Assembly: GCA_052401645.1 (NCBI GenBank)
Contig: CP198939.1
Coordinates: 1-64,000 of the forward strand
DNA from: Arsenophonus sp052401645
GTDB taxonomy: Bacteria; Pseudomonadota; Gammaproteobacteria; Enterobacterales; Enterobacteriaceae
DNA: 64,000 bases
Reading direction: 5' to 3'
The position numbers and the translations under genes are program-made. Below, piece after piece: positions 19,220 to 28,074 of the stretch (positions within the stretch are counted from its first letter, which is position 1; each line of letters opens with the position of its first letter). The notes under the pieces were generated by a model. It had not been told where the DNA came from. It made no database searches and saw only the letters and a list, made by a program, of their open reading frames with translations.

Positions 19220-20044
19220 TTAATGTTTTTCTGACGCCATAGATAAATAAACAATAGTTAAAACCATAAAAATAAAAGCTTGTAATGTAATAATTAGTAT
19301 GTGAAAAATTGCCCAAGGAAGATTAAATATCCATTGCATCCACCAAGGTAATAAAGATGCAATAAGAATGAAAATTAGTTCACTTGCATATATATTACCA
19401 AATAATCTTAAACTAAGTGATATAGGTTTAGAAAATAAGTTGATTCCTTCTAAAATTAAATTTATAGGAATTAGTATTGGATGATTGAATGGTTGTAAAA
19501 TTAATTCTTTCGTAAATCCACTTAAACCCTTTATTTTTATATTATAGAAAATAATTAAAATAAATACACCAATTGCCATTGATATAGTTATGCTTACATC
19601 TGCAGTTGGAACAACGCGTAATGCTGGTAATCCTAGATAGTGTTCTGCAATATAAGGAAATAAATCAATTGGTAATAAATCCATGGCATTCATTAATAAT
19701 ATCCAAATAAATATAGTCAATGATAAAGGTGCGATAATTTTATTCTTACCTTGATAAATATCAGAAACAGTACTATCGATAAAGTTAATTATTATTTCTA
19801 TTGAAGTTTGTAGTTTACTTGGTAAACCACTCGTTATACTAATTGCAATTTTTCTGAAGACAAATAAGAAGATAATTCCAAGTATAATTGAGAAAAAAAG
19901 TGAATCAATATTCAATATCCAAAATGTTGGACTATTGTTACCATAAGAATCGACTAATCTAAAGGTACGAAGATCTAACTGAAGATTAGTTAGATGACGC
20001 TCTATATAACTTTCTGCAGCTATCATTTCTCTTGATGAAGACAT
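19220..20044 (-). CDS. atpB: ATP synthase Fo subunit a
   Basis: Subunit a provides the proton half-channels beside the c-ring. The protein has 274 residues (E. coli 271). The N-terminus includes ERHLTNLQLDLRTF, and five to six hydrophobic segments follow. The essential arginine is Arg213 in SLSLRLFGNIYA (E. coli Arg210), and the C-terminal helix ILIITLQAFIFMVLTIVYLS is intact. It is the first surviving gene of the atp operon; atpI, normally just upstream, is gone. A Shine-Dalgarno-like aaaggaaagg lies about 10 bases before the ATG. The operon promoter must lie in the decayed region upstream. Confidence 0.97.
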   Translation of the reverse strand: MSSSREMIAAESYIERHLTNLQLDLRTFRLVDSYGNNSPTFWILNIDSLFFSIILGIIFLFVFRKIAISITSGLPSKLQTSIEIIINFIDSTVSDIYQGKNKIIAPLSLTIFIWILLMNAMDLLPIDLFPYIAEHYLGLPALRVVPTADVSITISMAIGVFILIIFYNIKIKGLSGFTKELILQPFNHPILIPINLILEGINLFSKPISLSLRLFGNIYASELIFILIASLLPWWMQWIFNLPWAIFHILIITLQAFIFMVLTIVYLSMASEKH

Positions 20045-21338
20045 GATATCTATCCTTTCCTTTATTGTTTTAAATCTTTTTTTAATTATAAATATGTAAA
20101 TTATATAAAAATTAAATATAGTAATTAATTACTATATTTATTAAAATTAATACTTATTTAAAGTATACTTAAATAAGTATTAATATAATTATTTTATAAC
20201 AATTTTTAGTTATTCATCAATAGTAAAATTATATAAACTTAAATGATTTCACATATATTATTTTAACGATATTATTAATATTAATATAAATAAAGTGATA
20301 ATTAATTAGTATATAAACTTATAAACTAAAAACAGATGAATTATATTATATATTATTTATATAAAAAATATAATAAAATATTATAATCTATATCTTAATA
20401 CAAGATGATACAATAGCTTCAAAGAAATTTAATTCTTTCAATTAAAAGAAATAAAGATTATTGAATATATTATATCAAAGATATTTTTTATTTCAAATTG
20501 AATAATTTATATAAAAATTATTTTTTATAAAATTATTAAAATAAAAAAGATTTATAATATATAAAATAACATTTGAAGATGATCTAATAGTATTTTAATT
20601 CGAAAATATAAATAAAATACTTATGTTAATTTAATATTAAAAATTAATAAAATTGAATTAATTATTTTCAATGATTTCAACTTTCTTTATGTGAATTTTC
20701 TTGATCTAGTTATTCATTAAATAGAAATAAATAAAATATTATAAAAATAATAAATAAAAAAATAAAATATAAATTATTTTATGTAAATGTTAATAAATTA
20801 ATTGATTTTATAATCAAGATAAAATTAAAAATATTGTTTAATTTTTTTTAAAAATTAAAAATAAAAAATAATAATAATGTTTTTAAAAATCATTTTTAAA
20901 ACTTTGAATTTTTTAAGAAATACTTTTAATTAAAAATTTTAAAATTACTAAATATTATTAAGTGTACTTTCAAGTTAACATCAGATATTTTGATAGAAAA
21001 TTTTATTTATTTTTAAATTATAAAAGAAAATTACTAATTTATTTTTAAAATATATATATCTTTAAGAAAAGTATAAAAAATTATTTCTATTTTAATTTAA
21101 TAATAGTAATGTTTACATAACTAAAGTACGTTTTAAAATGAAGTAAGTATATTTAGATTTATTTAATTTATACAATCAATTTTTTTGTTAATTAAGATTT
21201 TTTTCTATTTGTTTTTAAATAATTTTAATAGTTTAAAGAGCTAAAAAGCATTAATTTATATTAATTATTTATATTTAAAAATCTTATTTTTTTATAAATT
21301 ATTTAATAATTTTAAATTATATACTTAAATTAATAATA
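20045..21338. other. Decayed spacer that once held atpI and most of rsmG
   Basis: About 1.3 kb between atpB and the rsmG relic, with stops in all frames. From memory of the E. coli map, the atpB-mnmG interval is similar in total length, so both genes seem to have eroded in place rather than been cut out. On the minus strand near 20400-20440 a frame reading F-stop-LKELNFFEAIV faintly resembles the FSLKDPFWGVSAIS part of AtpI; I do not regard this as proven. The atp operon promoter is probably in here, but no clear site stands out. Confidence 0.4.
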
Positions 21339-21419
21339 AGTATATTTAGATTTGTAATCTAAAATTAGTACCTCTCATATTTCAATAATTTGTTTATCAG
21401 TAATATATTTTCTTATGAA
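21339..21419 (-). pseudogene. rsmG: Possible rsmG (gidB) relic
   Basis: A minus-strand frame reads ...YITDKQIIEI-stop-EVLILDYKSKYT. It resembles the RsmG N-terminal region as I recall it from E. coli ([28 protein letters not shown]), including T-D-x-Q and the K-x-x-K-Y/A-Y spacing, with one in-frame stop. It lies 173 bases downstream of mnmG, where rsmG (16S rRNA m7G527 methyltransferase) is expected. The rest is unreadable, so this rests mainly on position and a short match. Confidence 0.35.
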
Positions 21420-21591
21420 TAAAATTATTTAAAATATAATAAATATCTATTTATTTAGATAATTTAGTAGATAGATGTATAAATTATATTTTTATAATTT
21501 TTATTTTATTAATTTAAAATAAAAATTTTTTATTTATTAAAAATAAAAAATAATATTTATTTAATTTAAAATATTTTAAATATATATTAAG

Positions 21592-23484
21592 TTAGTTTTG
21601 ATTTTTATTTTTTATAAAAACTTTTTTAAGCCAAATTAATAGTATGGATATTGCAGATGGTGTAATACCAGATATACGTGTTGCCTGACCAATGGAACTA
21701 GGTTTATGGTTATTAAGTTTTTCAATTACTTCTTTAGAAAGACCTTGAATTTTATTATAATCTAAATTAGATGGTAATTTTATATACTCATTATAGAGTT
21801 GTTTTTTTATTTCTTTTTGTTGTTGAGTAATATAACCATCATATTTTATTTGAATTTCAACTTGATTCGTGATTTGAGTATTATTAATTATTGGTGAAAA
21901 ATAATTTAATGAAGTAAGTAGTTTATAATCTGTTTCAGGACGACGCATTAAATCTTCACCATTTATTTTTTTTAAAAGAGATATAGATTTTATTTTATTA
22001 AGATTATTAAATTTATTTAAATTTGGATGTATCCAAAAATTACGTAGTCTTTGGCGTTCTTGTTCAATTAATTCAACTTTACGACAAAATTTTTGCCAAC
22101 GATTTTCATCAATTAAATTGAGTTTATGTGCTTTCTCAGTTAAACGAAGATCAGCGTTATCTTCACGAAGCATGAGGCGATATTCTGCTCGTGAAGTAAA
22201 CATTCGATAAGGTTCTTCGGTGCCTAATGTACAAAGGTCATCAACTAAAACACCAATATAAGCTTGATCGCGACGAGGATACCATCCTTCTTGTTCAAAA
22301 GCATAATTAGCTGCATTAAGTCCAGCTAATAATCCTTGAGCTCCAGCTTCTTCATAACCTGTTGTTCCGTTAATTTGTCCAGCAAAAAATAATCCGTTAA
22401 TAAATTTACTTTCTAAAGTGGGTTTTAAATCTCGTGGATCAAAAAAATCATATTCAATGGCATATCCTGGTCTAGTAATATGACTATTTTCTAATCCTTT
22501 TATCGAATTTATAATTTGTATTTGTACATCAAAAGGTAAACTAGTAGAAATTCCATTTGGATAAATCTCATTACTGGTTAATCCTTCTGGTTCAAGAAAA
22601 ATCTGATGTGTTAATCGATCTTTAAACCGTATTATTTTATCTTCAATTGAAGGACAATAACGAGGACCAATTCCTTTGATAATACCCATATGAATTGGAC
22701 TACGCTTTAAATTATCTTTAATAATTTGATGAGTTTTTTCGTTTGTATGTGTGATGTAACAAGGTAACTGTTTTGGGTGTTGATCAATGGAACCAATAAA
22801 AGAAAAAACAGGTGTTGGATTGTCACCAAATTGTGGTGATAATTTAGAAAAATCAATGCTTCTTCCATCTATTCTTGGAGGTGTACCAGTTTTTAATTGA
22901 TTTACTCGTAAAAACAATTCTTTTAGTCTATTTGATAAACTAATAGAAGGAGAATCGCATGCTCTTCCGCCTTTATAATTTTTTAATCCTATATGAATTT
23001 TACCGTTAAGAAAAGTACCTACAGTTAATATAATAGACTTTGCGTGAAATTTTAATCCTATTTTAGTTATTACACCAATAGCTTTATTATTTTTTATAAT
23101 TAGATCTTCAACAGTTTGTTGAAATATCATTAAATTGTTTTGATTTTCTAATGCAATTCTAATTGCTTGTTTATATAGTACACGATCAGTTTGAGCCCTT
23201 GTTGCTTGTACCGCTGGTCCTTTATTTGTATTCAGTGTTCTAAATTGAATTCCAGCTTTATCAGCTGCAATACCCATTATTCCACCTAAAGCATCAATTT
23301 CTTTAACTAAATGTCCTTTACCTATGCCACCAATAGCTGGATTGCATGACATCTGACCTATTGTATCAATATTATGGGTTAGAAGTAAAGTCTGACGTCC
23401 CATGCGAGCTGCTGCCATAGCTGCTTCAGTACCAGCATGTCCTCCACCAATAATAATAACATCGAATTGTTTTGAGTAAAACAT
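21592..23484 (-). CDS. mnmG: tRNA uridine 5-carboxymethylaminomethyl modification enzyme MnmG (GidA)
   Basis: MnmG with MnmE adds the cmnm5 group to U34 of several tRNAs, needed for reading A/G-ending codons, which this genome uses heavily with A. The protein has 630 residues (E. coli 629). The FAD-binding motif GGGHAGTEAA lies at 13-22, SCNPAIGGIGKGHLVKEIDAL follows, and the C-terminal part with DLCTLGTEEPYRMFTSRAEYRL is intact; it ends with a tail of Lys/Asn. ATG 23484 is the conserved start. It directly borders the candidate oriC, as in E. coli. The partner mnmE is not in this window. Confidence 0.97.
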   Translation of the reverse strand: MFYSKQFDVIIIGGGHAGTEAAMAAARMGRQTLLLTHNIDTIGQMSCNPAIGGIGKGHLVKEIDALGGIMGIAADKAGIQFRTLNTNKGPAVQATRAQTDRVLYKQAIRIALENQNNLMIFQQTVEDLIIKNNKAIGVITKIGLKFHAKSIILTVGTFLNGKIHIGLKNYKGGRACDSPSISLSNRLKELFLRVNQLKTGTPPRIDGRSIDFSKLSPQFGDNPTPVFSFIGSIDQHPKQLPCYITHTNEKTHQIIKDNLKRSPIHMGIIKGIGPRYCPSIEDKIIRFKDRLTHQIFLEPEGLTSNEIYPNGISTSLPFDVQIQIINSIKGLENSHITRPGYAIEYDFFDPRDLKPTLESKFINGLFFAGQINGTTGYEEAGAQGLLAGLNAANYAFEQEGWYPRRDQAYIGVLVDDLCTLGTEEPYRMFTSRAEYRLMLREDNADLRLTEKAHKLNLIDENRWQKFCRKVELIEQERQRLRNFWIHPNLNKFNNLNKIKSISLLKKINGEDLMRRPETDYKLLTSLNYFSPIINNTQITNQVEIQIKYDGYITQQQKEIKKQLYNEYIKLPSNLDYNKIQGLSKEVIEKLNNHKPSSIGQATRISGITPSAISILLIWLKKVFIKNKNQN

Positions 23485-23528
23485 AGATAAACCTAATTCA
23501 ATTTTTCATTAAAGAATTTAATTCTTTT

Positions 23529-23818
23529 TGAGTTTCATAAAGAGATAATTTGTATAATAATATAAATATAATTAATTTTTTAATAATATTATTATATTTT
23601 TATTAAATTTATAATTTTCTGTGTATAAATCTAATTACTTTAATAGAATCATTATGTTAATTACAATTTTTTTTGTGAATAATAAGTGATATTCTTCTTT
23701 ATAAATAGCGGACTAAAATAGTTAATTATATATAAATTACTTTTTTATTCAATTTATTATATAGATAATTACGAGTTATTCCATATTTTTCACAAAGTTA
23801 TCAACATTTATTTATTTT
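23529..23818. other. oriC: Candidate chromosomal origin oriC
   Basis: The gap between mnmG and the mioC relic is where enterobacterial oriC lies. It holds four 9-mers that fit or nearly fit the DnaA box: TGTGTATAA (23620-23628, box on the minus strand), TGTGAATAA (23674-23682, minus), TTTTTCACA (23786-23794, plus) and TTATCAACA (23798-23806, plus). The outer two point towards each other and are 187 bases apart end to end, close to the R1-R4 span I recall in E. coli. The mnmG side (about 23550-23610) is almost pure A+T, suitable as the unwinding region. No GATC sites were seen, so Dam/SeqA control is unlikely. Isolated box-like 9-mers occur elsewhere in the window by chance; the cluster does not. 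Confidence 0.6.
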
Positions 23819-24266
23819 TTATTTATTAAAATTAATGAAATGATTTTTCCATTTTTTAATTTAAATATATGCAATATTTTTGGTATATCATGTTTTTAAA
23901 TATTTATTTCTAATAGTTTTTATACGTTTTTTGAGATTATTTTTCAAAAATTTATATAATTTATGAAATATATAACAAAAAGTAGATTATTCTTTGCTAC
24001 TTATTCCACATTGGCACCATAATTAATTTGACTAAGATAAGGTTTTTTCTTTTATTTCTTTTGCAAGATCTGATATATTCAGGTAATTCTACTTTTCCAC
24101 AGGTAGAATATATAATTATTCAAATATCTTTGGTTGTTAGTTCTTTTAAAATTGACCAATATGTAACTTTAGTATTGAAATCATATTTCTCTAATATTTA
24201 AGCAATATGTTTAGAAATATACTTATTGTTTTACATAGTGTTCATTATGATCAATGTATTTTTCAT
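23819..24266 (-). pseudogene. mioC: mioC pseudogene (flavodoxin-like)
   Basis: From ATG 24266, preceded by aaggaattta, one minus-strand frame reads MKNTLIIMNTM-stop-NNKYISKHIA-stop-ILEKYDF and then IIIYSTCGKVELPEYI, matching MioC (TLISGSTLGGAEYVAEHLAEK; then VISSTHGAGDIPDNL) without gaps. After a frameshift GISSKE-stop-STFC matches GIGSREYDTFC, and the end carries a W-x-x-x-x-x-N pattern. Start to final stop spans about 148 codons, as for the 147-residue E. coli protein. At least five stops and one frameshift make it dead. MioC is a flavodoxin-like protein linked to biotin synthase; its gene lies beside oriC and reads towards it, as here. Confidence 0.8.
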
Positions 24267-24299
24267 TATTAAATTCCTTTAATTCAAAATAATAGATTT

Positions 24300-24545
24300 T
24301 ATTTGTTTTGAATTAATTTTAGATATCTGTATAAATATATATAAGTTATAGTAATTTTTATAAATTTATATGGTATAATATTTTTTAAAAGTTTTACTAG
24401 ATTAAATCTTATTAATTATTTTATTAATAAGTAGATATGTAGATCTAATGTTTTATGTAGCCTCTTTAATTCCATTTACATATTATTTTAAAAGTTTTTT
24501 ATTATTAAGTTGTATAATATATATTGATAATAGAAATCTAATCCC
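24300..24545 (-). pseudogene. asnC: Faint asnC relic
   Basis: A minus-strand frame contains NGIKEAT-stop-NIRSTYLLINK and, 30 codons on, YIFIQ. These can be laid without large gaps on the AsnC segment LDEVTEAYYTTGHYSIFIK and its later LIVLQ. The place, between mioC and asnA, is that of asnC (Lrp-type activator of asnA) in E. coli. The N-terminal half is not recognisable. If right, asnA has lost its regulator. Similarity is weak, and the call depends on synteny. Confidence 0.3.
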
Positions 24546-24789
24546 TTTATAAATTTTAATATATAGGTTATATATTGTATTCTATATTTTTTACATAGAA
24601 AATAAGAGAATAGATAATAAAACTTAATTATTGTTATATAAATATTTAAAATATTATTTTTTAATATGGTATATTTAAATGTTTTTAATTATAATGTTTT
24701 ATATCATAAAACTATAATATATGAATTTAATTCATTTTCTTTATCTATCCAATAAAATAAATAATAATAAATATAAATCGTATGGTGAA

Positions 24790-25782
24790 ATGGAAAAATT
24801 ATTCATAAAAAAACAACAACAAATTAATTTTGTTAAATCTTTTTTTTCGATTTTATTAGAAAAAAAATTATCTTTAATTAAGATTAGAGCTCCTATTTTA
24901 GTTCGTCTCGGTGATGGAGTTCAAGACAATTTATCTGGTCATGAAAAAGCAGTACAGGTTAAAGTAAAATCAATACCAGATTCTGTTTTTGAGGTTGTGC
25001 ATTCATTAGCTAAATGGAAGCGTAAAATATTAACTCGTTTTGATTTTAAACCAGGTGAAGGGCTTTATACTAACATGAAAGCATTGCGTCCTGATGAAGA
25101 TAACCTAACACCTATTCATTCTGTATTTGTAGATCAATGGGATTGGGAAAAAGTAATATCTGATAATGAACGATCTCTTTTTTATCTAAAGAATACTGTG
25201 ATTAAAATTTATCAAGCAATAAAGGAAACAGAAAAAGCTATTAGTATTAAATTTAATTTAATACCATTTTTACCTGAGAAAATCAATTTTATTCATAGTG
25301 AAGAATTATTAAAACGTTATCCAAATCTTAATGCTAAAGAAAGAGAATATGAAATAGCTAAAGAATTATCTGCAGTTTTTATTATTGGTATTGGCGGAAA
25401 GCTATCCAATGGTTTTGTTCATGATATACGCGCTCCTGATTATGATGATTGGACAACACCTAACAGTGAAGGTTATTCTGGTTTAAATGGTGATATTATT
25501 GTTTGGAATCCTATATTACGGGATGCATTTGAAATTTCTTCAATGGGTATCCGTGTTGATATAAAAACTCTTATGTATCAATTAGCAATTACAGGTGATG
25601 AAGATAGAATATCTCTTGAGTGGCATAAAGCATTATTAAAATACGAAATGCCACAAACAATAGGAGGAGGTATTGGACAATCTCGTTTAGTAATGTTATT
25701 ACTTCATAAAAAACATATTGGTCAAGTTCAATGTGGTATATGGCCAGAAGAAAATTATAAAACTATTAATGATATATTATAA
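24790..25782 (+). CDS. asnA: Aspartate-ammonia ligase (asparagine synthetase A)
   Basis: AsnA makes asparagine from aspartate, ammonia and ATP. An open frame extends back to 24721, but the family start is MEKLFIKKQQQINFVKS, matching E. coli MKTAYIAKQRQISFVKS, so ATG 24790 is chosen; this gives 330 residues, the E. coli length. Class II aminoacyl-tRNA-synthetase-like motifs are present: EVVHSLAKWKR, LHSVYVDQWDWE as IHSVFVDQWDWE, GIGGKLSNG and the C-terminal GGGIGQSRLVMLLL. It is transcribed away from oriC. A 22-base palindrome overlaps its stop codon. Confidence 0.97.
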   Translation: MEKLFIKKQQQINFVKSFFSILLEKKLSLIKIRAPILVRLGDGVQDNLSGHEKAVQVKVKSIPDSVFEVVHSLAKWKRKILTRFDFKPGEGLYTNMKALRPDEDNLTPIHSVFVDQWDWEKVISDNERSLFYLKNTVIKIYQAIKETEKAISIKFNLIPFLPEKINFIHSEELLKRYPNLNAKEREYEIAKELSAVFIIGIGGKLSNGFVHDIRAPDYDDWTTPNSEGYSGLNGDIIVWNPILRDAFEISSMGIRVDIKTLMYQLAITGDEDRISLEWHKALLKYEMPQTIGGGIGQSRLVMLLLHKKHIGQVQCGIWPEENYKTINDIL

Positions 25783-25797
25783 TTATAATATATTTTA
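25772..25797 (+). terminator. 22-base A/T palindrome over the asnA stop codon
   Basis: Perfect palindrome at 25772-25793, containing the TAA at 25780-25782 and followed by TTTT when the last arm base is included. It could terminate asnA transcription, though the stem is A/T only. Confidence 0.3.
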
Positions 25798-26813
25798 ACT
25801 AAGTAATAATAATCTTTTTTAAAATTTACATTGCTATTTTTATTCTAGATACAAATATATATTTAAAGCATAAAGCCATCAATAAATATTTTCTTTTTAT
25901 GTCATAAAACAATTATATATTTTAATATCTATATTAATTTTAAATTATCTTATACTAAATAAAAAATGTTTTTTCTTAAAATTATTTAATTATTAAAATA
26001 ATAATATTTATTATATTTAGTTTTTTTATATTTTATGCTATTCTATTTTTAATAGAAATAGAATTTTTTTATAAAATATTATTTTATCTATTTTTGAAGG
26101 TTAAATAAATTTAGTATATGTTTTATTTTTTATAGTAAAAAGATCGGCAAAGAATATTAGATGATGATATTTATTTAAATAGAAACGATACTTAAAAGTA
26201 TATTAAACAAATAAATAGATAAATTTGACTAAATAACTTATATTAATTTTAATAAATACTAATTTAATGAAAACTCTATTTTTTACTATCAATTATTTTT
26301 TTATTACTTGTAATTTGCTAGTTTAAGTTATAATATATTTAATTACCATATTATTATTTATAGTTTAATATTTAATGAAATAATCTGATTTTTTAAATTT
26401 CAATTTAATTATTAATATTAAATTTTTTAAAATATTTTTAAAATACTTAAATAATAGATTTAATTATTCTATTTTTTTAATATTAAACTATTACTATAGT
26501 AAGTAATATATATAATAAATTAATAAAAATAAAAACTCTATTTTTATAGAAATTTCCAATAAATTTTATGAATTTACATTTAGTTTATTATAATTAATCT
26601 TAATTATTTTTATAAAAATTTAATTAGAAATTTATGTAAAATAAGTTACATTAAAATTAAAAATTTATCCATCTTAAATTAATTTATAAAGAATAAACCT
26701 AGCAGAATAATAATAATTAGCTATTTCATTGAATATATCAAATAAAATTATTTAATACATTCAATGCAATAGCGTTAGTGACAAAATAGTAGATGGATAT
26801 TTTTAAAATAAAT
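25798..26813. other. Gene-free spacer between convergent asnA and dnaJ
   Basis: About 1 kb of A+T-rich DNA without an open frame or a relic I could identify. Slightly G+C-richer patches (26140-26200, 26700-26800) may be remains of genes. Confidence 0.6.
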
Positions 26814-27953
26814 TTACTTAGTTAAATTATCGAAAAAATTTTTAACACTATCTAAAAATTTTTTTAAACGAGGACTATTTTTATTAGCATTATCACGATT
26901 TAAAGATTCACCAAATTCTTTTAGTAATATTTTTTGTTTTTCATTTAGTTTGACCGGAGTCTCTACTAATATACGACACATTAAATCACCTATCATCGAA
27001 TCACGAACAGTTTTAACACCTTTCCCCTTCATGCGAAAAATATTTCCTGTTTGTGTTTCAGCTGGAATTTTAAGATTTACTCGACCATTAAGTGTCGGTA
27101 CATCAATTTCACCACCAAGTGCTGCAATTGTGAAATTAATTGGTACCTCACAATATAAATTACTAGCATCTCGTTCAAAAATAGCATGTTTTGCTACATT
27201 AATCTGAACATATAAATCACCAGCTGATGAATTATTTTCACCAGCTTCACCTTCACCATTTAAACGAATTCGATCATCAGTATTAACTCCTGGTGGAATT
27301 TTCACTGATAAAGTTTTATATCTTTCTACTTTGCAATGACCATGACATTTAATACAAGGTTCTTTAATGATCTGACCATGACCATGACAATTTGGGCAAG
27401 TTTGTTGAACAGCAAAAAATCCTTGCCTAATTTGAACTTGACCTGCACCATGACAAGTTGGACAATTTTCTGGTTTCTTACCTAGTTTAGTTCCAGTACC
27501 ATTACAAATATCACATTTTTCTAAAATTGGAATACGTATTTCTTTATTTACACCAAAAACAGCTTCTTCTAAAGTCAATGTGATTTTATATTGAAGATCA
27601 GAACCACGAGTCGATCGCTGACGTCTAGATCCACCAAAAATATCACCAAATACATCACCAAAAATATCACTAAAATCAGAACTAGAAGTAAAACTTCTAC
27701 TAAATCCATCACTAGTACTACTACCAGATTCAAAAGCTGCATGTCCATATTGATCATAAGCAGCACGTTTTTGCACATCAATTAAAATTTCATAAGCTTC
27801 TTTAATTTCTTTAAATTTACTTTCTGCTTCTTTATCACCCTGATTTCGATCCGGATGATATCTCATTGCCAAACGTTTATATGCTTTTTTAATATCTTTC
27901 TCGTCAGCCCTTTTATTAATACCTAAAACTTGATAAAAATCTCTTTTTGCCAT
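26814..27953 (-). CDS. dnaJ: Co-chaperone DnaJ (Hsp40)
   Basis: DnaJ delivers unfolded clients to DnaK and stimulates its ATPase. The protein has 379 residues (E. coli 376): J domain 1-70 with HPD at 33-35; a G/F-type linker (about 75-110) that is now mostly serine, still ending FSDIFGDVFGDIFGG; a zinc region with four CxxC pairs starting at Cys147, 164, 186 and 200; and the C-terminal client-binding domains. The fourth zinc repeat reads CIKCHGHC, with Cys in place of the usual last Gly; the four zinc ligands themselves are kept. It follows dnaK by 121 bases, the normal order, and is probably co-transcribed from the dnaK heat-shock promoter. Confidence 0.97.
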   Translation of the reverse strand: MAKRDFYQVLGINKRADEKDIKKAYKRLAMRYHPDRNQGDKEAESKFKEIKEAYEILIDVQKRAAYDQYGHAAFESGSSTSDGFSRSFTSSSDFSDIFGDVFGDIFGGSRRQRSTRGSDLQYKITLTLEEAVFGVNKEIRIPILEKCDICNGTGTKLGKKPENCPTCHGAGQVQIRQGFFAVQQTCPNCHGHGQIIKEPCIKCHGHCKVERYKTLSVKIPPGVNTDDRIRLNGEGEAGENNSSAGDLYVQINVAKHAIFERDASNLYCEVPINFTIAALGGEIDVPTLNGRVNLKIPAETQTGNIFRMKGKGVKTVRDSMIGDLMCRILVETPVKLNEKQKILLKEFGESLNRDNANKNSPRLKKFLDSVKNFFDNLTK

Positions 27954-28074
27954 ACGTATTTACCTTTAAACGCACGCAAACTAGCGTAAAGTTCCATCAA
28001 ACGCTCATACTTGGTTTTCAGTAATAAAGGAAATAACCCTTAATGCTGTTATTTAGCAGCAATCTAAAAGGCAA
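27954..28074 (-). other. dnaK-dnaJ spacer with three short hairpins
   Basis: This 121-base spacer is visibly richer in G+C than any other gap here. It can form three small stems: 27974-27977 with 27984-27987, 28027-28030 with 28038-28041, and 28044-28048 with 28057-28061. It may help tune dnaJ expression or mRNA stability; E. coli also has a hairpin in this spacer, with a different sequence. Confidence 0.4.

Noticed and set aside
27575..27785. Overlapping frames of about 65 codons on both strands within dnaJ
   Set aside because: Low-complexity products of the repetitive linker codons in other frames.
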